From contig OZ242191.1 in assembly GCA_965205915.1 (NCBI GenBank), positions 2,108,001-2,172,000 of the forward strand: a stretch of 64,000 bases of DNA, written 5' to 3'. The first letter of the stretch is position 1, and every line of letters starts with the position of its first letter. This document shows, one piece after another, positions 53,197 through 61,245 of the stretch. Position numbers and translations under genes: made by a program. This DNA is from VXMO01 sp965205915. Its GTDB lineage: Bacteria; Chloroflexota; Dehalococcoidia; UBA6926. The notes beneath the pieces were generated by a model. The model worked only from the letters and a program-made list of their open reading frames with translations. It was not told where the DNA came from and did no database searches.

Positions 53197-56100
53197 TTAA
53201 CAGTCCCGGGTGCGGTGGATGTACGTCCCCTGAACCTCAAGCAGCGTGCTCAGATCCTCATCAGAGTCCGCCTCCGCCAGCAGCACGGCATCAACGCCTC
53301 TCACCTGGAACGTGTATTCCGCCAGGTTGATCAGGCCGGAGACCTGCACGAAGCGCGCACTGGGGCCGCGGCTGATCGTAATCCATCCCGTTCCCGACGA
53401 GTGCTCCGAGGCATAGTCGTCAATAGCGGTCGGCCGGTAGCGGTACTGGTAACTTGTCGGCACGCGACCGTCGTCGTTCAGCTCGGGCGGCCGCCAATTC
53501 AGGGTGATCCTACCGTCCCTGACAGCAGCAGTTAGCTGTGTCGGCGCGCCCAGCGGGGCCAGTTCTTCCAATAAAAACTCCGCCACCGTGGCCTCAACCG
53601 GGTCTACCTCAACCGGCTCTGCCTCCTCCGGGAAATCCCAATAGTCATCGACGAAGTGCCTGATGTTCACGATGTTATTCAGTTCATCCCCGTCCGTCAG
53701 GGACACCACAGTCACCCGCAGGGCCATATCCCACGAATCCCTTGTAAATTCCAGAAACTCAGGATTCACACGTACCAGCGGGCTATCGTCCGTGATTTCG
53801 ATCCTCACCACTTGGCCAACGCTTGGCTGCGTATGAAGCACCACTTCGTAGAAAGCCGTTCCCCCTTCCAGGAACCGCAGCTTGGTCGGCGATATCGTGA
53901 CGCCCTCCTCGTCGTTATCAGTGATGGTGACGGTGACATCGTCTGCGGTCTCGTTATTGGCCCCATAATCCGAACCGCCGACGCTGTGTTCAATCGTTGC
54001 CGTCTCGTCCTCCACGTCGTCGTCATGCGGCGCGCCGAGCGTAACTGTTTGGCGGATGTTCCAATTGCCCGGGCCGAACGTGAGCCTCGAACTCGAAGGA
54101 CTCACCACCGTCACCTTCGTTTGTTTGTCCGAACTCACATCGACCGTGACCGGGCCAAGCGGCTTTGAGTTCAGGACGATCGTATAGGTTGACGTTTTCT
54201 CCTCGTCAAAGGTTCGCGATGTTTCGGATACGATCACCCCGCGCACATCGAAATCCTCGATTGAAACGTCCACGCTACCGGCAGACGTGCCATCGTAGTC
54301 TGCGCCGGTCACCGTGTGCGTCAGCGTGACGCTCTCCCCGTCATCGTCAATATTGTCATGGACCGCCTCGACTTCTACAGTCATCGCTGTCTCCCAGGTC
54401 GTGGCGTTGAACCTGAGGATGCTCGGTGTCACGGTCAGGTCGTCGGTGGTGTTCGGGTTGTTGACTGTCACCGTGACCTCGGTCCCGCCCACGGGTTGAG
54501 TCTTCAGGACCACCGTGTACGTGTCCGATTCGCCCTCATCGATATCGAGGGCAGACTTCGATACCTCGACGCTCTGCACGTTCGGATCCGTGACGGTAAC
54601 GGCGATACTTGCAGGCTTGGGCGCAGGATTGAGCGCGCTTCCATAGTTGGTTACTCTGTGGTCTATCCTCGCGGTTTCATTCACTGCATCAGCGTCTACT
54701 GCCGCTTCGACGGTGATGGTCTGTCGTACATTCCAATTCGCCGACGTAAACTCGATTGACGCGGAAGAAACTGTGATGTCGCCCGCGTTATCTCCGTCGG
54801 CGTCTTGGACCTCGATTTCAACGGTGACAGTCGCCTGGGGATCCGTCGTCAGGGTGATGTCGTATTCACCATCTGAGCCTTCCTCGAAGTCAAGGCGGCT
54901 TACGGAGATGAGGACGTTGGGCGAATCGGTATCCACCGTCGCGGCAATGACGCTATCGATTGCCAGGGCAGGGGTTGTTGTGTAATCTCCGCCGCTGACG
55001 GAGTGCGCGAAGATTGCTTCCTCACCTGAAGCGTGGTTATCATCGTCCGCCGCTGTAACTGTCACAACCTGCGGCATTTCCCACTCGGGTGTCGTGAATG
55101 TCAGGCTCACTGGGTCAGCGGAAAGTGATGTCTCTCCTGTCTTCATAATCGTGATTGTCACGTCGGCCGTCGGCTGGCTGTCCAGCACGACGGTATACTC
55201 GCGTTCATTATCTCCCAACTCCTGGCCTGCAATGAACTCAGGCACGGAGAGCGGCGCCAGAGCGCTGGTCATGGGTCTGACCGTAACACCGCGCGTGTCA
55301 TTGTCGCCGATTCCGACTGTACGAGAAATGGCCGTCACATTATTGGCGCCATAGTCACCGCCAGTCACGCCATGATGAAAGGTCACCGATTCACCATCAT
55401 CGTCGACGTCGTCATCGACGACAGATATACGGACAGTCTGTGGGTTATTCCAGTTCGACGGGGTGAATAGGAAACTGGTTTCTTCAAGCATAGCGTCATC
55501 CAGGGAGTCGCTATCCGAATCCTCCATGGTAATGGTGATAGTCACGTCATCTGTCGGTTGGCTATTCAGTGAAATTCTGTATGAACCTCCTCCAAATCCT
55601 TCGTTGAGCGATCCCGGCGCCTGGCCAATAATCACGCCGCGCGTATCATTATCGTCATTCAGAGTGAGAGCAACTTCCAAATCAGCCAGTAATTCATAAT
55701 CCGAACCCGACGCATCCAGGGTCAGGGTTGCCGTTGTCTGCTCTTCATCGACTCTGTCCTGGGGATTGCTCAGGGTGATGATCTGGACCGTGTCCCAGTT
55801 GGATGTATTGAAGATGAGGTTTGGTGGCTGGAAGGTCGCCTCGTCATAGGTGCCTGTGCCGGTGATGGTGGGGGTGACGGTGACCGTGCCGCTTACTGGC
55901 CGCGTCTTGAGTTTGACCGCCAAACGTTCGGTTCCACCTTCGTTAATGGTGACGGTAAGCCTCGGGAGAACGAGTCCCCGCGTGTCCTCCTCGTCCGTGA
56001 CGGTGACTTCGAGGGAGTTGATCGTCACGTTGTTGACAGCGTAGTCATTCGTGCCGGCGCCGATAGTGTGAATGATGTCGACCATCTGATCATCCGGGTG

Positions 56101-59100
56101 ATCGATGTCGTTGTTTACCGCCGTGACGGTAAGTATAATTTCGTCTTGCCAGTCGTCGACGTCCGGGTCTATCGTGAAGCTGATCGGATCAACTGTCGCG
56201 ATGGTCGCGTTACTCGACTCGAAATTTATTGTCAGAGGTCCTGACGGTTTGCTCCTGAGTAAGATAAAGTAATCCTGTTCCAGGCCCTCCACGATAGATA
56301 GCGAGCTTATGGCGGAAAAAATCGTATCACTAACCACAACACGCCGTACATCAAGGTTTCCCACAATAACCTTGATGTCAGCGACGGTCTCGCCACCGTA
56401 ATCACCGCCGCTTATGCTGTGAGTGAAGGTCTCAGTCACGGTAGCGTCATCGACATAATCTCGGGCTACAGAGAGCCCGCCTTCCTGGGGCATATTCCAA
56501 TTCCCCGGTGTGAATATCAGGGACTCTACGTCAAGCCCCACATAGGACGAGGACGTCTCATCCAGATCGTTGACGGTGATTGTGACATCGGCGGTGGGCT
56601 GAGAAAGCAACACTATCGTGTAGGTGCCAGAGCTATCCTCCTCAACGGTTATCTCCGAATCGGACACGACGACCCCGCGATCATCGTCATCCTCGACTGT
56701 GATCGCGACCATGGGTGGTGTAACACCCCCGTAGTCGGCGCCACTCGGAGTAAAAGTTATCACGGCTGCTCTTTCATCACCGGCATTGTCGATGGCGTCG
56801 TCTACTGCCGTGATGGTCACGGTCTGCGCTGTATTCCATGTGGTGTCAGTAAAGATCAACGTGTTCTGATCCCCGTCAGTCACGGTGTCCGTGTCGTTCA
56901 CCGTGACAACGCCCGTCCGGTTCGATGTGATCGTGACCGTCACATCTCCACCCGTTGGCCGCACGTTGAGGCTGACGGTGAAATTACCCGTGCCGCCATC
57001 TTCGCTGAGGCTGCTGAAGAAGGAGGGCTGGAAAATCCTCATACTCGGCGAGTCGTCGTCCGTGACCGTAACGGCAATGTCGGGCACATCGAAGCCGCCG
57101 TACTTAGGATCTAGCGACGTGACCTCGAATTCTATCGTTCCGCCGATTTCATCCGCTCCGTCATCGTCATCCACGGGAGTCACGGTGACATTCTGTGGCA
57201 TATCCCAGTTGGTGGTCGAGAAAAACATGGGTGCGCCGGGCACGCTAAAGTCGGTGCTTGTAGTGGTGAGGGCAACTGCAACGATAGCCGATGGCGCGGA
57301 GGTCAGCTTGATGGCGATTCTCCCCGTGCTGCCCTCATCAACGGTGAAAGAACTCACGATATCAAATCCGGCGTCGTCATTGTCCATGATCATGACCGCT
57401 ACGTTTTCGATCGTTACAGGGTTGTTCGTTTCACCGGAGGAGTATTTGCGGTCGGAGGAAACGGCCCTGTGCGTAATCGTGAGTGATTCATCGTCCTCAT
57501 CGATAAAGTCATCAACGGCGGTGACCGTGACAATCTGCGCGTCATCCCACATTGCGGGCAAGAACTCAAGGAATGGCGGTAAGAACGTCACGTCCGTATT
57601 TGTTCCGATGTCGGGCGTAATTGTGACGGTGTCCGTTGGTTGGGAGGTGAGCACAACTGTATAGGTGGCAGCGGTTGGGCCCTCCTCGTCGACAGTAAGG
57701 CCAGTAGGGACTGACTCGGTGACCGTGACGCCGCGCGTATCGTCATCTCTGGTGATGATCGTAATAGAGAGCGTGTTCGCCCCAAAGGCCTGGTATTTGG
57801 GATCGGAGCTCATCACTGAAGAGCGTTGCAACCCGGTTATCGCTTCAGCTTCGTCGATGTCGTCGTCGACGACAGAGACTCTGACCCTGGCCGCCATATT
57901 CCAGTTGCTCCGGGTGAAAAGGACAGAGTCCCTATCGGTGTCGTAGGCAGGGGAAGAGGCTAGCGTGATCTCGACATTGTCGGTAGGTTCAGAGCCGAGG
58001 ACAATGGTGTAATCCTTCGAGGACTCGGTCGCGTGACCCTCTATAAGAGTGATCTGTCTTGGCAGGATGATGACTTCGGCCGTGTCATTGTCCGTGATCA
58101 TGACCGTTACGGAGTCGATGGTTACAGGGTCGCTCGATGTACTGGAGTATTTGGGGTCCGAGGAAACGGCACTGTGCGTAATCGTGAGTGATTCGTCGTC
58201 CTCATCGACAAAATCATTGAAGGCCTCTACGGTGACAGTCTTGGGATCTTCCCAGTCTGTCGCACTGAACACGAGTGACGTCGGTGAGAACGTCACGTCC
58301 GTATATCTTCCGGTATTTGTTCCGATATATGTTCCGATGCTGGGCGTAATTGTGACGGTTTCCGTTGGCTGTGAGTCGAGCTTGACGGTATAGCTTGCGT
58401 TTGAGGTGCCGTCCTCTAGCGCAATTGTGCTGACTTCCGTTACGATGACGGCGGCCGTGTCATTATCGGTGACGGTGATGCTGACGTTCGGCGCCGTCAC
58501 GACGCCGCCATAGTCCCCGCCGGACACGACGTGCCTGATGTCGCTCGTCTCATCATCTTCGTCGATACGGTCATCGGTGACGGTGACGGTCACTCGCTGT
58601 TCCGCAGCCCAATTATCCGTTGTGAAAACGACACGGCTCACATCCCCGGGCCCATTGGCGGTGAAGTCATCGCCATCGTTGTCGAATAGTGTGACGCGGA
58701 CCCGGTCGGTCGGTTGAGTGGCGAGTACGATGGTGTATTGCTTCGAGTTTTCCGTCGCGTGGCCCTCTATCACAGTGAGTGCTGGCTCCGAAATAATGAC
58801 TTCGCGGGTGTCATCGTCAGTAACATTGACCTCGAAGGTGGGGACAGTCAGGCCGTGGTAGCCGCTATCGTCGGACATGGTGGTGACAGTGACCGTTACC
58901 ACCTCATTGAGGGGGTCGTTATCCTCTAGCCCTCTGACAGCGAGGTCCTGTGGCGTGTCCCAGTTACCCATAGTGAAGTTTATGCGTGGGGGAAAAAATT
59001 CGATTTTGCCCCCGTCGTGAGTGAAGGCGACAGTGACATCCATAAACGGCTGCGCGGCCAGCGTCATAGCGCCGACATTTGTACTCGTAGCCCCTTCCGT

Positions 59101-60528
59101 GACGGTCAGCGTCGGGGGAGCAAAAACCACGCCGGGTATATCATTGTCAGTAATGGTGATCGTAATGGGGGCGTAAGGAGACAGGTTGGCGTAGGTGGTA
59201 TCCAAGGACGAGACGGTGACAGTGACCGTTACCGTCTCATCTGTGCGGTTGGTATCCTCTACCCCTTTGACATCAAGGTCCTTTGGCGTATTCCAGTCAT
59301 CCATAGTGAACGTCATGGATTCGGGCGTAAATACGATTCTGTTGGTCGCGTCAGCGAACGTGAGAGTGACATCCATACCGTCAAACGGCTGCGCGGTCAG
59401 GTTGTAGCGGCCGACATTTGTACTCGTAGCCCCTTCCGTGACGGTCCGCGCCGGCTCCGAGGTAGAAAAAACGATGCCGGGCCTGCTCGAATTAGTGATA
59501 GTGACGCTTACCTCGTCATGATGGGCGCCTGAGTACCCCGTAGACGTGTGCGTAATCGTCGACATTCTGTCCGCGCGGATGCCGTCATTCGGCGCAGTCA
59601 CCATGAATGACTGCTGGATAGTCCAGTTCCCTGTGGTAAACGTGAGGCTTGGCGGATCGAAAGACAGATTGCTATCGGTTGATGCCGGAGTGACAACAAC
59701 ACCCCCTGTGGGAGCCGAATTAAGGACAACCTGGTAGGTTTCCGTGCCTCCCTCCGGGACGGTGATAGCCCGCGTAGTAATGACGGCCTCGTTGCTCGAG
59801 TCCTCACTAATCGTGACGGGGACAGTATGGGTAAAGTTGTAATCACCGCCGATGGCAGTAACCGTCAGACTCGCAATATCGGGAGCGGTGTCGATGTCCC
59901 AGAGCGCGCGGACGTCAAACACCACAGGTATTTTCCAGTCGTCGGGCGCCACTGTCACTGTTCCTGGGGAAATGACTACGTCAGGATTGTCTCTCGTCAT
60001 GGTCACCACGACCGGCATCGTTGGTTTACTGTTCAATGTCACTGAAACTTCTTGCATCGCACCCTCAGTAACAACTAGGGGCGTGGGCGTAATGGTTAAG
60101 CCTACACTCTCATTGTCCACGATCGTGACCGTGACAAGGGCGGGCAGGGATGAATCGACTACGTGTGCAATGGTTGCCGTTCTGTTAGGAACGTGGTCGA
60201 GGTCGTCGTCGCGGGCAGTCACGGTCACTGTCTGCGCCACGTTCCAATTGGTTGTCGTGAACATGAGATCGGCCGGCGAAACTGTGGCGTTGATCATCGG
60301 GTGGCTAGAGGTAACCGTCATCATTACATCAGCAGTGGGGGCAGCATTGTACACCACGGTGTAGGTGGTGGTCCCGCCCGGCTCCATGACGGTCACGGAC
60401 GGTGGCGAGAAGGTAACATCTGGTGCTGGATCCGGCACCTGTTGTGGCGGCGCCGCCACAACCACGCCGGTGGAAATGGTCAGAATAGCGAGAACGACGA
60501 CTACGGCGAGCAGTCGAAGACGGGTCAT
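53197..60528 (-). CDS. Giant secreted Calx-beta-like repeat protein with C-terminal Fn3-like domain
   Basis: Start set at ATG 60528 (MTRLRLLAVVVVLAILTIST), with GTGAGG upstream; 2443 residues. A signal peptide precedes about 20 repeats of 105-120 residues. Each has a 'TxxNWxxxQTVTV' strand, an acidic 'DDxxDExxxxxTH' turn and a 'VTVTDNDTRGV' end, resembling Calx-beta or cadherin-like beta-sandwiches. The acidic turns suggest calcium. Then comes an Fn3-like domain ('LGAPTQLTAAVRDGRITLNW', 'VSGLINLAEYTFQVRGVDA') and a final Cys as the last residue (IHRTRDC). There is no LPXTG or C-terminal helix. It is paralogous to the gene at 61246. Probably a surface or matrix protein. Confidence 0.88.
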   Translation of the reverse strand: MTRLRLLAVVVVLAILTISTGVVVAAPPQQVPDPAPDVTFSPPSVTVMEPGGTTTYTVVYNAAPTADVMMTVTSSHPMINATVSPADLMFTTTNWNVAQTVTVTARDDDLDHVPNRTATIAHVVDSSLPALVTVTIVDNESVGLTITPTPLVVTEGAMQEVSVTLNSKPTMPVVVTMTRDNPDVVISPGTVTVAPDDWKIPVVFDVRALWDIDTAPDIASLTVTAIGGDYNFTHTVPVTISEDSSNEAVITTRAITVPEGGTETYQVVLNSAPTGGVVVTPASTDSNLSFDPPSLTFTTGNWTIQQSFMVTAPNDGIRADRMSTITHTSTGYSGAHHDEVSVTITNSSRPGIVFSTSEPARTVTEGATSTNVGRYNLTAQPFDGMDVTLTFADATNRIVFTPESMTFTMDDWNTPKDLDVKGVEDTNRTDETVTVTVTVSSLDTTYANLSPYAPITITITDNDIPGVVFAPPTLTVTEGATSTNVGAMTLAAQPFMDVTVAFTHDGGKIEFFPPRINFTMGNWDTPQDLAVRGLEDNDPLNEVVTVTVTTMSDDSGYHGLTVPTFEVNVTDDDTREVIISEPALTVIEGHATENSKQYTIVLATQPTDRVRVTLFDNDGDDFTANGPGDVSRVVFTTDNWAAEQRVTVTVTDDRIDEDDETSDIRHVVSGGDYGGVVTAPNVSITVTDNDTAAVIVTEVSTIALEDGTSNASYTVKLDSQPTETVTITPSIGTYIGTNTGRYTDVTFSPTSLVFSATDWEDPKTVTVEAFNDFVDEDDESLTITHSAVSSDPKYSSTSSDPVTIDSVTVMITDNDTAEVIILPRQITLIEGHATESSKDYTIVLGSEPTDNVEITLASSPAYDTDRDSVLFTRSNWNMAARVRVSVVDDDIDEAEAITGLQRSSVMSSDPKYQAFGANTLSITIITRDDDTRGVTVTESVPTGLTVDEEGPTAATYTVVLTSQPTDTVTITPDIGTNTDVTFLPPFLEFLPAMWDDAQIVTVTAVDDFIDEDDESLTITHRAVSSDRKYSSGETNNPVTIENVAVMIMDNDDAGFDIVSSFTVDEGSTGRIAIKLTSAPSAIVAVALTTTSTDFSVPGAPMFFSTTNWDMPQNVTVTPVDDDDGADEIGGTIEFEVTSLDPKYGGFDVPDIAVTVTDDDSPSMRIFQPSFFSSLSEDGGTGNFTVSLNVRPTGGDVTVTITSNRTGVVTVNDTDTVTDGDQNTLIFTDTTWNTAQTVTITAVDDAIDNAGDERAAVITFTPSGADYGGVTPPMVAITVEDDDDRGVVVSDSEITVEEDSSGTYTIVLLSQPTADVTITVNDLDETSSSYVGLDVESLIFTPGNWNMPQEGGLSVARDYVDDATVTETFTHSISGGDYGGETVADIKVIVGNLDVRRVVVSDTIFSAISSLSIVEGLEQDYFILLRSKPSGPLTINFESSNATIATVDPISFTIDPDVDDWQDEIILTVTAVNNDIDHPDDQMVDIIHTIGAGTNDYAVNNVTINSLEVTVTDEEDTRGLVLPRLTVTINEGGTERLAVKLKTRPVSGTVTVTPTITGTGTYDEATFQPPNLIFNTSNWDTVQIITLSNPQDRVDEEQTTATLTLDASGSDYELLADLEVALTLNDDNDTRGVIIGQAPGSLNEGFGGGSYRISLNSQPTDDVTITITMEDSDSDSLDDAMLEETSFLFTPSNWNNPQTVRISVVDDDVDDDGESVTFHHGVTGGDYGANNVTAISRTVGIGDNDTRGVTVRPMTSALAPLSVPEFIAGQELGDNEREYTVVLDSQPTADVTITIMKTGETSLSADPVSLTFTTPEWEMPQVVTVTAADDDNHASGEEAIFAHSVSGGDYTTTPALAIDSVIAATVDTDSPNVLISVSRLDFEEGSDGEYDITLTTDPQATVTVEIEVQDADGDNAGDITVSSASIEFTSANWNVRQTITVEAAVDADAVNETARIDHRVTNYGSALNPAPKPASIAVTVTDPNVQSVEVSKSALDIDEGESDTYTVVLKTQPVGGTEVTVTVNNPNTTDDLTVTPSILRFNATTWETAMTVEVEAVHDNIDDDGESVTLTHTVTGADYDGTSAGSVDVSIEDFDVRGVIVSETSRTFDEEKTSTYTIVLNSKPLGPVTVDVSSDKQTKVTVVSPSSSRLTFGPGNWNIRQTVTLGAPHDDDVEDETATIEHSVGGSDYGANNETADDVTVTITDNDEEGVTISPTKLRFLEGGTAFYEVVLHTQPSVGQVVRIEITDDSPLVRVNPEFLEFTRDSWDMALRVTVVSLTDGDELNNIVNIRHFVDDYWDFPEEAEPVEVDPVEATVAEFLLEELAPLGAPTQLTAAVRDGRITLNWRPPELNDDGRVPTSYQYRYRPTAIDDYASEHSSGTGWITISRGPSARFVQVSGLINLAEYTFQVRGVDAVLLAEADSDEDLSTLLEVQGTYIHRTRDC

Positions 60529-60864
60529 TGGCAAATACCTCACATGTCTTTGCGGTGTTGAATGCGCTGAATCTCACGCGGTAGCGTGAAGCGCGAGACG
60601 GAGTCGATAGGACTGTCCTCAGAGTTGGGCGCGTGAATGGGGAGAGGACACATGATTGGAAGGCTCCAGGTTTGCCGCTAGCTGCCCGGCGCGCGCTTAT
60701 GCAGCGGCGATCGCCTCACAGGATAGGGCGACCTATCCCGGAACGATGCAATCGCATCACCCATGCTGAGTACCAAACAACCACCAATACGCCAGTTTTC
60801 CCTCGCTTGGGGTACCTAAAGTAACCTCTCGCTCAGGTCGATTTGTATCTTCTCGTAAAGGTGG
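60529..60864 (-). promoter_or_regulatory. Long leader of the repeat-protein gene with several hairpins
   Basis: Between the promoter at 60865-60893 and the ATG at 60528 there is no convincing frame but several stems: TCACGC/GCGTGA (60574-60589), GCCGCT/AGCGGC around a 22-base interior (about 60674-60708), GGATAGG/CCTATCC (60721-60738) and GATGC/GCATC (60745-60758). The leader of about 330 bases is long for a simple untranslated region. It could be a riboswitch-like or protein-controlled element. I could not match it to a known class. Confidence 0.45.
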
Positions 60865-60893
60865 ATATTAGCATCCATAGGCAAACGCGTCAA
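60865..60893 (-). promoter_or_regulatory. Sigma70-type promoter for the giant repeat-protein gene
   Basis: Minus-strand TTGACG (60888-60893), a 17-base spacer and TAATAT (60865-60870), with an extended TG at the -10 (TGCTAATAT). This is the best promoter match in the window. I see no gene between it and 61109. Confidence 0.6.
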
Positions 60894-61108
60894 GAAAGGT
60901 CGATCGGACATTCAAAGCTGATGAGCGGGTGGATCAGGTTGGGACGCGTGGTTAATTCGGCCTGAGTCAGGCGCCGATTCGTGAAGATACAAAAGTACTG
61001 CGCAACGGCCTGATGGCCGGCAGTGTCATTGCGGATCGTTGGCGATCAGCAGGAAGCTGAGATGATCAGCCAAAGACAGAATCTCTCGTCCCCCACCCAA
61101 CAGGACGA

Positions 61109-61202
61109 TGAGTCTGTGTGTCACCCGCGCAAGTCAGGCGGCAACTGCGAGCTGCTGAGTCTGTTCGTCACCCGTGCAAGTCAGGCGACAACTGCGAGCT
61201 GC
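61109..61202 (+). repeat. Two tandem 47-base repeats
   Basis: 61109-61155 and 61156-61202 are adjacent 47-base copies (43 of 47 identical; start TGAGTCTGT, end CTGCGAGCTGC). There are no spacers between them, so this is not a CRISPR. It lies beyond the terminator of the downstream repeat-protein gene. Confidence 0.85.
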
Positions 61203-61208
61203 ATCGGA

Positions 61209-61242
61209 GGGGCCCGCTATCGCTCAGGCGATAGCAGGCCCC
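61209..61242 (-). terminator. Terminator-like hairpin after the second repeat-protein gene
   Basis: GGGGCC-C-GCTATCGC, loop TCAG, then GCGATAGC-A-GGCCCC: a 14-bp stem with one mismatch, starting four bases past the minus-strand stop at 61246. Confidence 0.7.
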
Positions 61243-61245
61243 TGT

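Larger units (their letters stand above)
52574..53443. repeat. Tandem duplication of a convergent gene junction
   Basis: 52574-52990 and 52992-53443 are two copies of the same arrangement: 3' end of the protease gene, hairpin, 3' end of the repeat-protein gene. The offset is 418 bases, rising to 454 after a 36-base internal tandem repeat (53064-53135) in copy two. Copies differ at scattered bases, so the event is not very recent. The unit one repeat-protein end and the unit two protease end are now detached remnants. Confidence 0.88.

Noticed and set aside
60661..60700. c-di-GMP (GEMM) riboswitch in the repeat-protein leader
   Set aside because: Only the short string GGCAAACC matches; the paired GGGACGCAAAGCC and downstream conserved parts are missing. 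It is kept as an unclassified leader.
60633..60824. Short plus-strand frame in the leader region
   Set aside because: No ribosome binding site or family features; the region fits a minus-strand leader better.
61109..61202. Possible CRISPR array
   Set aside because: Two adjacent 47-base copies without spacers and no cas genes nearby.
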